A stretch of 64,000 nt of DNA from Trichostrongylus colubriformis (Eukaryota; Nematoda; Chromadorea; Rhabditida; Trichostrongylidae). Below the pieces are notes generated by a model. The model searched no databases, was not told the DNA's origin, and worked only from the letters and a program-made list of their open reading frames with translations. The stretch lies in assembly GCA_963978905.1 (NCBI GenBank), contig OZ022261.1, forward strand, positions 28,331,686 through 28,395,685, written 5' to 3'. The translations under genes and the position numbers were made by a program. Below are positions 1 to 11,047 of the stretch, in pieces. Each line of letters starts with the position of its first letter. Position 1 is the first letter of the stretch.

Positions 1-204
1 CGACAGTGGACTTTGCCAGTTTGCCTGATTGTCGTTTTCGCACCAATTATCTGACGCAATAAGTAATGATGTGCAGCTTATTCGCAGTAGATTTGATTGT
101 TCTAACGAGTTCTCGGGACCAGAAACCTGCTTTTCGCCTCAGCCACGAATACGAGCTACACATACAGCTACTACATCTTAATGTGATATAGCTGCGTTCA
201 GCTA

Positions 205-846
205 ATGACAAGTGATGCAGAATTGCGACGTTTCAGACTGCATGCCCATGAACCTATGAGAACTCGAGGTGGAGAATTGTTGGAATCATCAAAAGGCTGG
301 TGGGTATATGTAGCGCTGCTCTGGGTGCGAAGACTTATGTCGGATTTTCGCGCGTCCGCGCGCAGCGAGGGCAAGTTGATTTCTTCGCTTGTGATTGCAT
401 GCATTGCGTACACTCGTTTATGCCCGAACTAGTATAAGCCCGAATTAATTATTTCTTGATTGAGATTGTTATCAGGTAATGTTACTGTATATTTTACTTT
501 TTATGTCATTGTCTTTTTGGGGTACAAAAGTTATTGTTTTCAGATAGTGATGAGATTCACAGCTAATTGTTCAAAGGATCTCCATGGTACTAGCCCCTCG
601 TGTCCTGAGCGGGATCCAACCGACCGCGGCAAGTCGTGCTGGGGCGCCGTGAGTGCGACACAAAGCGAAAAATCGACATGAGGCTACACCCCGTAGCTCC
701 ATTTACAATCGTAGAGTCCCCATTCGCAGAGTCGAGCTCCTCCCACTGACGTGTTCGACGTGTTTGGTGATGTCCCACGTCCCTGTCCTCTCTTATCCCT
801 TCATCAAGGCTTCTCATGTGTTGGCCTTCAGAAAAAAAAACGATAA
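205..846 (+). CDS. Candidate small three-exon gene, function unknown
   Basis: The model has exons at 205-303, 544-648 and 730-846, giving about 106 aa. The first ATG (205) lies just after a GTTCAG acceptor at 201. Exon 1 ends at a GTATAT donor. Intron 1 (240 bp) ends in TTTTCAG. Exon 2 ends at a good GTGAGT donor. Intron 2 (81 bp) ends in CGCAG. All junctions are phase 0 and the frame stays open to TAA at 844-846. Exon 1 reads MTSDAELRRFRLHAHEPM and onward; exon 2 is rich in Cys, Asp and Arg; the tail ends KKKR. No signal peptide, membrane segment or known domain is visible. The matched phases and short nematode-like introns support the model. The unfamiliar protein and an open antisense frame over 590-850 weaken it. 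The exons could also be part of a longer gene starting left of the window. Confidence 0.33.
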
Positions 847-1973
847 CCAATATTCAGAGCACTGTGTAAAGGGCGACATCATTGTGCCCATCCCATTAGA
901 TCTTTTGTAATGACTTGGATATGCCTACGAGCCCATTCAGGAAAGTATTCCCCATGAGGTTTGTTTTGCAACCATGGCTTACTTTTCCGCTGCAGCATAC
1001 GGATTAACATCGCCCTCATTTGAAATGAGTTTGAGCCATGGAATTCATTCGATGATCCTACTGGCACAGCACTCTGTCGTTTTAATTAATGTTCCTGGAG
1101 GGCTGTCTGGAAATGTGAGTTGAATCTGATTTCATAACCCGGTTCAGTTGTAGATAACACCATGAGTGATCCTCACCACTGCTACTACGGCTCGCTATCA
1201 AATTTAGCTTGTGAATCCTAAAGCCTTCACGGAGCTCTATTAACATGTACAGATCTACCGCACGGCTCATCCCAATAAATCCGACTAATGCTGAGCCGTT
1301 TTGACGGACCAACAGTTGCAGCAAGCGTTGATGAAATGCCGTTTCAACACAGGGTAAGTTCAGTAACAATAAATAATTTCATCGCCTGCTTCTGCCGTCT
1401 CATTGCACAGCTCTCCCACCTGTTCTCTCGTCATCTGGCAGCGTTTTTGCTGGGCTATTATGTCAAGTCCATTATTTATGTGGTCTCATTTGTAGCATTG
1501 CAGCAATGGGAGAAAGATCGAAGAGTTTTCTTCTAAGCGAACTAGGAGTTTAGCCTGGTTACTGAGTAGTGATTTCGGATCACAGCACATGTTGAATACC
1601 TGCTTATTAGTTTAATTGACACCAGAGAACGTTTTCAGGATAGGATTAATTTGAGCCATTTAAGTTATTCTAGATAAAAAAGAGCATTGTTTTCTTTCGA
1701 TGAAAAAGCTGATGGAAAAACTATCGCAAGGATATCTTTTGAAAAAACATATTTTGTCCTCCATGGTAGATGAAGAAGAAAAGATGCAGAAATTTCGAAT
1801 TTTTGCCACCCGATTACTCCTTTTCTGAGCCTCATAAATATCAAACAGTAAAAGGACTCAAAGAGGACAGGTAGAACCTTATGTATAACAAAAGAAGCTG
1901 TACTGAGTATAACAAATGAAGCTACTGAATACGTACATAAATTATAAAGAATCGCCCGAACATATTGCACAAC
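847..1973. other. No convincing gene
   Basis: AT-rich sequence. Open frames at 1082-1369 (minus) and 1288-1536 (plus) overlap each other and lack consistent splice signals. An AATAAA at about 1275 could serve a transcript from the upstream model, but this is speculative. Confidence 0.4.
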
Positions 1974-2378
1974 TTAAAGGCACCGGGAGGGGTAAAGAGA
2001 AAGTGATGTCTGGGAATACATGTTCTCTGGAAGCAAGCCTTCCACTTCAGAAGAGATGATGCTTAGCGAAACACGCATTGAGAAAGCGCGGCTTGGGGTC
2101 TTATTACGATCCCGCAGCACGGCGGGCCATTTTGCAGCTCCGGGCGAGCTGCCGGCGAGGGCAGGACAACGTTCGCGGCCCGCTGATGTAACCTCTAGCC
2201 TGTCTGCAGTCCACGCCCTGCTAGTGACGCAGATAGGCGCGAGAGAAAGGGAGGTTTTCGGGTTCCGTCTCAGGCTTTCCCGTTTTATTTCGTTCTTTTC
2301 CTACTGTTACATTGCTGACCACCCCTACTATCATATTCCACAAGCTACCACCAAATTTATCCCTCGCAGTGTCTTTGA
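1974..2378 (+). repeat. TTAA-flanked MITE, family T, copy 1
   Basis: The left end is TTAA followed by AGGCACCGGGAGGGGTAAAG. The right end inverts to AGACACTGCGAGGGATAAAT and abuts TTGA, a one-base change from TTAA. The body matches copies at 20667-21078 (inverted) and 32044-32468, and a truncated copy at 5330-5471. Shared landmarks are CTCCAGAAGAGGTCATG, TAGCGAAACTCGCATTGA and GGGGTCTTA. It codes for no transposase. TTAA targets are typical of piggyBac-like transposases, but the ends do not show the usual piggyBac terminal bases, so the superfamily is open. Confidence 0.7.
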
Positions 2379-2997
2379 TGGGTTTACGCACGCACGCATC
2401 GCGTCGCACATGCACTCCACATTGCGATTCATCTCCTAGCGGTACCCAGTCATGGACGCACTGGATGATACCACGATGCACAAGAGCAAATAGAAAACAT
2501 GGCTATTAGACGAAATGAATGAGCGCATATCAAACGTTCTGGTGTTTTATCCATGAGAAACTTGTTGATTTTTTTTTGAGCCACAGAAGGAATTACATAG
2601 CTGCATTTGGAATAGTTGCTGGAAGGCTTTTTCGACCGTGACTGGCCACTAAACTGGCCCCACACATCGTTAACCACATACTGCCTAGCTCACTATATTG
2701 ATACCGATTTGTTCCTAACTCACCACCTTCAAATCACACTGGTTGGCCTATACCGTGGTCGCTATCGGCTTGAGCATGTTTCCCTATGGAAGCAAGTCAC
2801 TCTGACATGAATGGCAGATTGAATAATATAAGAATTACGAAAAAAGTAAAGGAAAATGTCAGAAACGAGCTGAATAAGCACCATTTTCCACATAGCACCC
2901 GTTAGGTTGTACACGCCCTGGGAGCGGCAATGTCATGGAATGCGTGGTTACCATGCTGCGCTCAGTTCACATTTTCCACCTGTCTTTTCGCCCCTGG
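2379..2997. other. No convincing gene
   Basis: Short overlapping open frames on both strands without splice-site support. Nothing repeated within the window was seen here. Confidence 0.4.
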
Positions 2998-3060
2998 TGA
3001 GAGGCTTGTTCTGTAGGGGGGGGGGGGAGGCTGGGCCCCCCTCTACAGAACAAGCCTGTC
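2998..3060. repeat. Hairpin with G-run loop
   Basis: GAGGCTTGTTCTGTAG at the left is matched by its inverted copy CTACAGAACAAGCCT at the right, around a run of twelve G and a C-rich stretch. The stem is about 20 bp. It resembles the core of a small fold-back element or a recent inverted duplication. Confidence 0.6.
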
Positions 3061-3194
3061 ACCAGTCTCCAGGACCTGCTGTACTGTACTTAGAATATCA
3101 CGGATTGTCCATAGACAGCTACCTTTTTTGCGCCAGTAAGCAGACGTAACTGGATCAGTAAGTGGCGCTGCTATCACATAGGCGTTCGAAAGGC

Positions 3195-3510
3195 AGGGCA
3201 CTCCCAGGTGTCGAAAATAGCCGCTTCATACGAGAACCAAATATGACCCCCTTTTTTGATCTGTATCAATCACTACTGCCGGTATATATAGTTGCAATGT
3301 ATTTTATTGCCATGTATTCTCATCTAAAGCGAAAAATATTTACTTCACAATTCCCCACACGGATTCGCTGTGAAATGACCTTCTTCTCATCTGCTCAGTG
3401 AAAGTTTAGATCCTAGTGCTTATCGCTGACCCTGCAGGTGCGACTCCCCCCCCCCCTCCTTTGCGGTGAAATACGGCCCCCCTATCGAGGAACCTTCCAC
3501 TCCCAGTGTA
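3195..3510 (+). repeat. Dispersed repeat family K, copy 1
   Basis: Clear but diverged similarity to 10421-10766. Shared landmarks in order are ACTCC(C)AGGTGTCGA, AATAGCCGC, TATAGTTGC, TACGGATTCGCTG, GAAAGTT(C/T)AGATCCT and a C-rich tail ending in TCGAGGAA-CCT. The ends are roughly inverted relative to each other, suggesting a MITE. Non-coding. Confidence 0.6.
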
Positions 3511-5329
3511 CCCTGTCGAGAGGTCAACTTAGATGAATCCGATTTCATGCATCCAAGTAAGCTTTACCAAACTTGCCATTCCTCTGCTTTAGTTGATTGT
3601 ATCACAGTCGTCCCTTTCTGATTACTGTATCGCCGTTTAGGGATCTTTGAACACCATATGTGGTTAGGTCAATAAACTAAGCTCTCCAGAAAATCGCTGA
3701 ATATAACTCAACAACATTATAAATATATTCGGCAATCGATAGCTCCGCCCAGGCCATGCAAAGTTCTACATCTCAGCTCGTTGGATTGGTATATGAGAGC
3801 GTTTTGTCGATTTTTTCACGGACATTTTTATGCGGGACTCTTACTGGTTCTTCTCTTTCGGCGCTAACGCCATTGCTTCCGCTGTCACTTCGGTTATAAA
3901 TGATTGCCGCCGGCAAGCCATTGTCGATTCATGCGTTGCCAAGTCCGGGAGAGAAGTGAATTTCAATTGCAAGGCTGCCGAGTTCCCTTCATCGAAGAGA
4001 AATCGGTCCCATCGATCGTTTCCATTTTTTCTTTTTTTTTTGTTGTTTTTTTGGCTATTGGGCAATGTGTCAACCTCTCATCTCATAGATGCATGTTTGT
4101 TTTCAAATTTCTCCTCTCAAGGGAATACCATCGATAGACTCACTCCACTGGATTTCTTCTTATAAAGTCTACGCAGCTTCCTGATTGCATGACATGCCAC
4201 TCCCACGAATAAAAATTTAAAGAATGAAAAGTTGAATAAAAGATTTAAACCAATTTTTCGTAATTCAATTTATTACTATGTGGATTTCCAGCTGAGATTC
4301 ATTCCATTAAGTTTTGAAATTATGGTATGTATTCGATATTATTGACGAAGTATAAAATCCACACCCAGAGCAAGAAGATCATGTCAACACATATCTTGAC
4401 GAGACAACCTACATTTTAGGTCAGTGCATAAGTCCTGCGACATATGCGACCTTTTTCTCTGGGCGTTCAGAGCTTTCAAAGCCTCTATGGTACCACTCGC
4501 CTAAGGATCAAATGGCTGCTCAACACTCTTTGCCTATGAGTTCATGACCTTCGTTTTTAAATTCGAGAAATCGAGAGCAGCTACTGAGCCCGTGAACATG
4601 AATTTTTAGAAACGTCCACTAATCCAGTTGAGCTTTTCGTATAGCTCTTGAAGGGATAAAAGAACAAGAATCTTGAGAAGATATACAGCAATGACTTGCA
4701 CTTTGAGGGATGCAGCATTAAGAGAAATGTTTAAAACTTCATGCTAGCATAATTAACCAAACGCGATACCATTTGAGTTAAAGAAACATGAACAGGAAAA
4801 AAGTAAGACAAAAGTGCAACTGGCTTCGAAGATGTAGTCACGTCAGATGCTGTTCCATCCACCATCATTTCTGGGATTGATAGTTTGCCGAAACTGGAGG
4901 TAACTGAAGGTGGTCCTGCCTTCGAATCAATCAATGAATTATTGTATTAATCTTATCTTATCATTAAATCATTATTGTAAAGTGGAGAATTCGGCTAATG
5001 AAAATCTTCTATTTTCAAGGTTTCACAGATGTCAATTTTTGCTGGCCTGGCTTCAAAGGCACTGGGAGGGTGCAATTTTGATCTACGGTAGTTGTTTGTA
5101 GTCTGCACACACGACCCATGCCAAGACGTCGAGCGTGACTTCTTCGAATATTTTCTCTTATAGACGTATATTTTCATGCTTCTTCGCTTCTCCTCCCTTC
5201 CACTGCTTCACTTGTTTACTTCTGCTTGTTGTCTCATTTGCTTACCATGATCATAGATGAAATCAACCACCTTCTCTGTCCCGGCAGGCAACTCGGCCAC
5301 TGAAGTGTACAGTTCGGGGTAAAGCGCTA
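3511..5329. other. Mostly unassigned; possible mariner-type terminus
   Basis: At about 4418 the motif AGGTCAGTGCATAAGTCCTG resembles a mariner terminal repeat. No transposase or partner end was recognised. Frames at 3830-4165 (plus) and 3841-4065 (minus) are antisense to each other over one GC-richer stretch (3840-4010) and cannot be told apart. Pyrimidine-rich tracts follow at 4020-4050. Nothing else recognised. Confidence 0.3.
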
Positions 5330-5471
5330 TAGGATCGCAATAGCGTCCCGAAGACGCGCTATTCAACGCGAGTTTTGCTATACATGACCTCTTCTCGGCT
5401 CAAATGTTGCTTTACAGAGAATAGTGTTTCTAAATACGCTTTCCTTTTTTGCCCCCTCCCGGTGCCTTTAG
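5330..5471 (-). repeat. TTAA-type MITE, family T, truncated copy
   Basis: The minus strand reads inward from the family left end (plus strand CCCTCCCGGTGCCT followed by TTAG) through the conserved inner block at plus strand GCGAGTTTTGCTA and CATGACCTCTTCT. It ends near 5330, so about two thirds of the element is missing. Confidence 0.55.
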
Positions 5472-5516
5472 CAAGTATCCTGCCAACTTTACATTGCTGA
5501 TAGCTCAATCGCAAAT

Positions 5517-6149
5517 ATGTTTTTGTCTTCCTTGACTGTTTTTAGAAATGCTAGTGAAGTTTCGAAGTCTTCTAGTGAGCCCTATCCGACTTTTTTTTCG
5601 CTTCTATTCCGTGCTGCCCTCATTAGGGTGAGCGACGTCGATTTGATGGTGACAGCTCTAGGCACTACCTCACGCCATTCCGCACTTTGTCTTCCACTTC
5701 CTCCTGTCACTTGCTCGTCGCTCATCGTTAACGATAATGCTGGATGTGTTCCTTACGTTCGAGAAACTTCGAATTTGTTAGATCACTTGCAAAGAAACTT
5801 AAGACGTCCAGCATCCCTTTGGAGAAATTCATGCAGTGTTTGTTTCAAGTTACGATTCAACTGGATTTGCACTACATTTTACACTTTACAGGAATTTCTA
5901 GACTGGAAATTTAGACCTAAAACTCCGCAAATAATGTACATTTCACAAGCATATTACGAGAGCCTTTTCGATAGTATACGCCGTTGCCTTTCTCGTCACA
6001 CCAGGCATACTCTTCATTCCAATTATTTGAATTTGCACGCAAAACCTTTTTCAGATCGATTGAATACATTATTTAATTTGGCACGACACTTCCCCTCTAA
6101 GAACCACAAAGTTCTATCATACGAGGATCCGTACCATTTTCGCTCGTAA
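5517..6149 (+). other. Long unassigned open frame (210 codons)
   Basis: One of the two longest uninterrupted ATG-to-stop frames in the window and the longest with no overlap with a recognised repeat. The translation shows no known domain, no signal peptide and no repeats; it is rich in Ser, Leu, Arg and Phe. The sequence AAACCTTTTTCAG inside the frame is a good acceptor, so an exon starting at about 6054 is also possible. A 633-bp open stretch is unusual here, but composition alone could produce it. It may be a decayed exon, an element fragment or chance. Confidence 0.15.
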
Positions 6150-6613
6150 TCGGCCTGTTCCAGTTTATGGGCTGTCGCATCAAACCCAACAAGATCGTCC
6201 ACGGAAATTCCATGGTCCTAAGTCCCCCTAAACCACTCTACTAAATGGAGTACATGAACAGAATTACGAAAGAACCGAGAAATACATATCTTTAGTTATG
6301 AAGCAGAAATCGGAAAACAGGAAACAGATCAGGTTGTTCCGATTCCCGCCAAAAAACAACTGAACAGCCGTCAGCGAGCACAGCGAAGTTCAAATTTTAG
6401 CATCCAGTGTTGATTTACTTCCCACTCTGCGTCCCTGACCATGCGACCGTTGCCTCTATGCTCCTGGAGCCCCTGTGGTCCCTTCCCCTCGAATCTAACT
6501 ACGGAGAACTCCCCCAACCGAATTCTTCTTTTTCGCGTGGAACTTTGCATGAGACCACTGGTAATCATTTATATGGATAATGGAAGAATTCAATTTTTCG
6601 GTGAGATTCTTTT
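6150..6613. other. Unassigned, with traces of MITE-end motifs
   Basis: GATCGTCCACGGAAA near 6191 and CGCGTGGAACTTTGCATGAG at 6535-6554 match short blocks of the fold-back element at 41012-41447. They are probably a highly decayed relative. No gene seen. Confidence 0.3.
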
Positions 6614-6797
6614 AATTCTGCGGAATTGCAGAATTGCGGAATTTGCGGAATTGTGGAAATGCAGAATCGCGGAGTTTGCGGAAATGAAGAATTGTGGAAA
6701 GCGTCAATTCTGCATTTCCGCAATTCCGCAAATTCCGCAATTCCCAGTCGATGCGTATCTTCATCGTTTTCCGCAATTCTGCAATTCTGCAAATTCC
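6614..6797. repeat. GCGGAATT-rich palindromic repeat
   Basis: The left half is built from variants of TGCGGAATT, TGCAGAATT and TTGCGGAA; the right half carries the inverted forms CCGCAATTCCGCAAATTCC. The whole stretch folds as an imperfect long hairpin. It resembles the GCGATTTT-rich blocks at 38810-39005 and 47030-47155 in design but not in exact sequence. Open frames through it on both strands give near-repeated peptides and are not genes. Confidence 0.65.
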
Positions 6798-7702
6798 AAA
6801 ATGAGCACAGCCTTATTACAATCGCTATGTTGTCAGTGGTTGCTGTAGCAAAATCTCATATCTCACAAAGTTCCAGCATTAGATCAAAGGGCATTCTTCC
6901 GCAGTGGCATGCTTTTTTGAGCCATTTTGAGTGATGTAGTCCAGTGCACTCCAAGTTCATGAAGAAGCCCTTGCCTGTTACTTAAAAGTACTTCGTAAAG
7001 CTCTTGATAGCCAGTGGGCGGCATATCCAAGGGTGAATTTTGCTAGAACAACAGCATAAGGGAGACATCTGATGATTTATCCAGGGTTGAGGGGACAGCA
7101 GAAAGCGCGAAAAGCTCTGCCTCATCAATTACGTTCGAGTGGCAAAGCAAAGGAAACAACAAGAACCATGGGGCGGTACTACCGCCATTAGTGTCCATGC
7201 AGCACAACATTTGTTATGTGAGCCTCTTCACCATTGACAGGCTCACTTGAGTTCGGTTTCAATTCAGCTTTTTCCCTGTATAGAAATATCGTGCAGAAGA
7301 AACAGAACTGACGCCTGTCATGCGTGGAGTCCCCCCAAAAAAAAAAAACTCAATTTCGGAAAAAAAAACCACAATGTAAAAACTCGTTTGGAGCTCGCTG
7401 AAGTTAAGGCTTTCGCCTTCAATCCTTACATATCAAGTTCCCATAGACGCGCAATGTGCACAATTTTGCGGAAAATTTTCTCGCTCCATAGTGTACTTGA
7501 CTTTACCTGATTGTCACTATATTACTAAGTGGTGTGAAAGTTCTTGCGTTTTCGAAAACTCCTTTTTCTGAAATATTTAATTGATCTTCCCTAGGGTGCC
7601 TATACTATATAGCAGCTCGCTTCTCGCTCTATTCAAACACTGTAATGTGCTTTGGAATGAATTCTGAATTTTTAAAAATGTCTTTAGAACAAAATGAACC
7701 AA
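6798..7702. other. No convincing gene
   Basis: Includes A-runs at about 7337-7370. Short open frames lack splice-site or domain support. Confidence 0.35.
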
Positions 7703-7807
7703 CTACGGCTTCACATCATGGCATGTTTCGTGCATCCTTTTCCGCTCACAAGCGATCCATTTCTGAACCGCATCGTAATCTTCGTGACTTATGATGAGAA
7801 GCGGATA
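7703..7807 (-). CDS. Candidate terminal exon, minus strand
   Basis: A CCTACAG acceptor (minus strand) is followed in phase 0 by 34 codons beginning YPLLIISHEDYDAVQKW and ending KRMHETCHDVKP before a stop. The composition (acidic and basic helices, one Trp, two Cys) looks coding. It may belong with the other minus-strand pieces at 7982-8086, 8169-8336 and 8760-8859. Those pieces do not join cleanly, so a pseudogene is possible. No family recognised. Confidence 0.25.
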   Translation of the reverse strand, partial: YPLLIISHEDYDAVQKWIACERKRMHETCHDVKP

Positions 7808-7981
7808 CTGTAGGAAAATCGCTGGTGGGCTGCACAATGCATAGCGGACAGCTTCGTCAGCATGGCGGCCGCATGGTGTTTTACGGCTGCTCTGATCTAG
7901 CATAGTTTCATGAGTCCCGGCGTAACTATTATGGCTGAAAGGTACTGTAAGGAACTTGCGAGGTGCATCGCAAACAGCAGA

Positions 7982-8086
7982 TCATGAGCCTGGTAGCGAA
8001 CTGCAGATTTGAGCCCGCTTTTGGCTATTAGGGAGGAATTTATCTCTCTTCACAGGAACGCATGGCCCCATGTTGCACAAACAACC
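7982..8086 (-). CDS. Candidate exon, minus strand
   Basis: A strong minus-strand acceptor (a run of T followed by CAG) precedes 34 codons in phase 0 beginning GCLCNMGPCVPVKRDKF and ending at TGA. No donor is seen before the stop. The Cys-rich start and the strong acceptor favour a real exon. Alternatively it is a remnant of a broken gene together with the neighbouring minus-strand pieces. Confidence 0.2.
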   Translation of the reverse strand, partial: GCLCNMGPCVPVKRDKFLPNSQKRAQICSSLPGS

Positions 8087-8168
8087 CTGAAAAAAAATGA
8101 ATGAGCGGCTACGAAGGCTGCGGGATCTCATTTATCCCTGACCCACCGATTACCACTACCTCAAGCGT

Positions 8169-8336
8169 CTATGCAGCGTTCTTCAAAATTAAAGCTTCAA
8201 GACCCAGCATGATGCTGAAGTCACCTTCAACGAATTCGTCTAGATTTCCACAGCTCCGGGCAAGCGAAATAACCAAGCCCAACTTGTTGGTGAGAATCTG
8301 CTGATCCTCACGGATGTCATCTCGATTGATAAAATT
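8169..8336 (-). CDS. Candidate exon, minus strand, unknown protein
   Basis: A CATACAG acceptor is followed in phase 0 by 55 codons beginning NFINRDDIREDQQIL, continuing through a hydrophobic helix (LGLVISLARSCGNLDEF) and ending LKNAA before a stop. The open frame extends upstream to an ATG at 8384. Regular helix-like patterning suggests protein origin. The plus strand is open here too, which weakens the case. Not assigned to a family. Confidence 0.25.
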   Translation of the reverse strand, partial: NFINRDDIREDQQILTNKLGLVISLARSCGNLDEFVEGDFSIMLGLEALILKNAA

Positions 8337-8759
8337 CTGTATGAACCAAGATATGCGTATTTGAAATTGGAGCTCGAAAACCACAGAAACTTTCCCTACG
8401 ATCTAATAGGTTGCAGGATAATTTTTCTTTCCAAATTCGGCTAGTTCTTGAAGCAATACAAGTTTTCCTAACATGAAAGAGGAAATAAGGAACGATACAA
8501 ATAAAATAAGCTAAAAATGGCATTATCATCTGAACAAACATCCCTTTTTGTAATTGGCTTTATTCTTTATGAAATCAAACAGGGCGTAGTCTACTAGTTT
8601 CCCAGACAGTTTCTCACCTTCAGGCCAGCAATCTCCTTCTAGTCGATGCGGTCAGATATCCTCATCCGACTCCATCTAAACGCCACAAGTCCCTCTAGCC
8701 ACATTTTGCACGTCGTCTTGGAGGCGGGCGATCCAGAGAAGGCGTGGGGCACTGGTTAC

Positions 8760-8859
8760 CGTGAGATCTATGCTTCAATGACACCATTTCCAGTCCTCTT
8801 TTCATCTCAGCCACAACCTTCCTCTTATGCAACATCTGGACTAGTTTCAAGCTACTCTC
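8760..8859 (-). CDS. Candidate internal exon, minus strand
   Basis: Minus-strand TTTACAG acceptor, then ESSLKLVQMLHKRKVVAEMK and onward to a GTAACC donor: 33 codons plus one base. The Lys/Arg/Leu-rich content looks helical. Its phase does not match the next minus-strand candidate directly, so an intervening exon or a decayed gene must be assumed. Confidence 0.2.
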
Positions 8860-9291
8860 CTGTAAATTAGGCATCATAAGGTGTGCCTCCAAAGGAACCT
8901 TCGGCTTTGAGTAATCCCTAGTGAAAACTGCAGCTGACGCCCTTGGTTGGGGTAGCATAGCTGCCCAACCCTTTGGTGAGTAGAGTAGAGCAATTCACTT
9001 AACTTTTTTGGTGGCTTTCCCGATACCCAGCTGCGAGTTTCCATTTCAGCTTGAATTAATGTTCCCCATGGACTTGGTGGATAGATTCGGAGACTTCATT
9101 TCCATTTTCCGGTGTCCATTAACTTGCCTTTGTGTGGTAATCCGAGAAGAATCCTCCTCATATTACAACTTGCTTCTGAAACCCAGCTGGTTCTGAACTT
9201 TTTGTCGTTGATCGCTGTCTTCTATAATCTTTGTTCGCTTTCTATTTCGTTGTCAGTTCGCGTTTGCTTGATATGAATGCCATCATTTCAG

Positions 9292-11037
9292 ATCCGCTTT
9301 GAATCAAAATCTGATAATGACTTCGTGTGCTGTGGCACGAGCTAATTCTCCCGCTCCAGATGAATCAGAGTGCGTTGACATGCTCCATCCTCTGAGTTCT
9401 GACAATAACTTGCCTCTGATCAGCACTACTCCGATGATGCCTCCAGTGGTAAGTGATTTATCGTGTTTTTTGAACATCAGTGATCATGTGCATCACTGAA
9501 ATCTGTACTGAGGACGAAAGGTAGGTCTGGTAGGATTACCTCTGCATTACTTGCTGCTAATTCTGGACAACAACCGTGAAACCAACAGAAGAAACTTTAT
9601 ACTCGTAAGAAAAGTTGTCGGGGTGTAGTGCAGAAAGGGCTGGTGAGACGCCGTGTTGCCCTATTCTCGGCTATGATACCTTGGCACAACTACCGCGCAC
9701 TTTGCGTTACGCGACGCCGCGTTGGCTCCCTCTGCCAAACTGGTTAACTGTGGTGCTGTCAAGGTAACATGTTACTGCACGCGTCACATTATATTACTAG
9801 GAATTCGTTTGAATCATGTTTGTAGTATGTTCATCATATTCAAGACCACGTTTCTTTGGAACCACCCTCCCATACATCAAACTTGTCGTGACCTCTTCAG
9901 GCTTGTCACAACTTGTCGGAATTTTGGCAATTTCTGGATTGTTTCCTTTTCAGCTCATGGGAGCACTCCGATAAGAAATCTGTGACCTATCTTGACATAT
10001 GTCCAGTGAGCCGTCAGTGCTTGACCTGAGATAAAAAGCCTGTACTTCTAAGCCATCCATATTACAAGTAAAAACAATATTATTGATTTTCGTTTTTTTG
10101 ATAACTCATGTCTCTCAAACATAGTCAGTCTCTGAGCGGGGATCTCCAAACATTTGTCGAGTTGAGTCGAAAGCAGAACCCTCCAGAAGTATCTCTGTGC
10201 GTCAACTGATTGATAAATCCCGTAGGAATAGATAGCTCGGACAATGGAACCGATCCTAGTCCATCTCAACTGCTACTAGTAGATTATGCTGGAATTTCTG
10301 ATTTGGTCACAAAGGAATCAAAAATCGGTAGAAAGTCATCTCTCCCTCTGGGTAGATGTATAGCACTGATATGCTTGCACTTTTGGTCCGGATAAAGTAT
10401 ACTTGCTACTTGGACCATCAGGACACTCCAGGTGTCGAGGAAAATAGCCGCGTCAGTACGACACCCCCTTCCTTACGGGGACCGGATATGGCCCCATTCT
10501 TGACCTTTACAATACCAGTAACTGTCGCCACATTGTATAGTTGCGATGTGTTTTATGGCTATGTACTCTTGGATGGAGCAAAAAGATATTCATTTCATAC
10601 TCCCTCTTACGGATTCGCTGAGAAATACCCTTTACTTCTTACCTACTTATTGAAAGTTCAGATCCTGAAGCTTGTTGCTGACCTTCGCAGATACGGTCCC
10701 TCCCCTCCTATGCAGTCAAATACGACCCCCCTCCCCCCCTGTCGAGGAATCCTCGACTCCCTGTAGCTGTGGACCATGCTGCATAGAACCAACCCTAGTA
10801 TAGTTGAACTGGAATTGGGCGCAGCCTCAGAGTAGCCCGTCACTTTCAAAATGCGAAGTTTTGTAATCCAGTTGAATTTCATAATTATTTGAAATAACTA
10901 CTAACCCTGTCATTTTTCAGATCAAGACCACGGACAGGCCAGTGGTGTTACGCTTGGCTCCGGTTCATAAGCTTCATCACGAAGATGACCGTGATAAAAA
11001 AATTCAAGACGCTGTCGAGCGCATTCAACTGGACTAA
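9292..11037 (+). CDS. Two-exon gene for an 82-aa protein, function unknown
   Basis: Exon 1 starts after a CATTTCAG acceptor at 9291. After 25 bases of leader an ATG (9317) opens 44 codons ending in phase 0 at a consensus GTAAGT donor (9449). Exon 2 (10921-11037) follows a CATTTTTCAG acceptor and reads IKTTDRPVVLRLAPVHKL, then a charged helix ending VERIQLD before TAA. Both junction halves are phase 0. Exon 1 codes a Pro/Ser-rich, probably disordered stretch (ANSPAPDESECVDMLHPL). If the acceptor at 9291 receives a spliced leader, the protein is 82 aa; otherwise exon 1 is internal and continues upstream. Repeat K copy 2 lies in the 1472-bp intron. AATAAA occurs at 11651. No known family seen. 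Confidence 0.45.
10226..10351 (+). other. Possible alternative exon inside the intron
   Basis: Open frame reading GIDSSDNGTDPSPSQLLL and on to SSLPLG, between a CGTAG acceptor and a weak GTAGAT donor. It looks coding, but its entry phase (one base must come from the preceding exon) does not match the phase-0 exon at 9317-9448. It would need another exon or belongs to a decayed copy. Confidence 0.2.
10421..10766 (+). repeat. Dispersed repeat family K, copy 2
   Basis: Homologous to 3195-3510. The left end GGACACTCCAGGTGTCGAGG and the right end CCTCGACTCCCTGTAG are roughly inverted, and GTCGAGGAATCCTCGAC near the right end is itself palindromic. It lies in the intron between 9449 and 10920. Confidence 0.6.
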
Positions 11038-11047
11038 AATCACATTC

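Noticed and set aside
6441..6934. Three overlapping open frames rich in Asn, Cys and Ile
   Set aside because: All read through the GCGGAATT palindromic repeat and give near-repeated peptides on both strands.
9722..9985. Plus-strand open frame with a GTAACA donor after LVNCGAVK
   Set aside because: An in-frame TGA lies shortly upstream with no acceptor between, so it cannot be spliced into the neighbouring exons.
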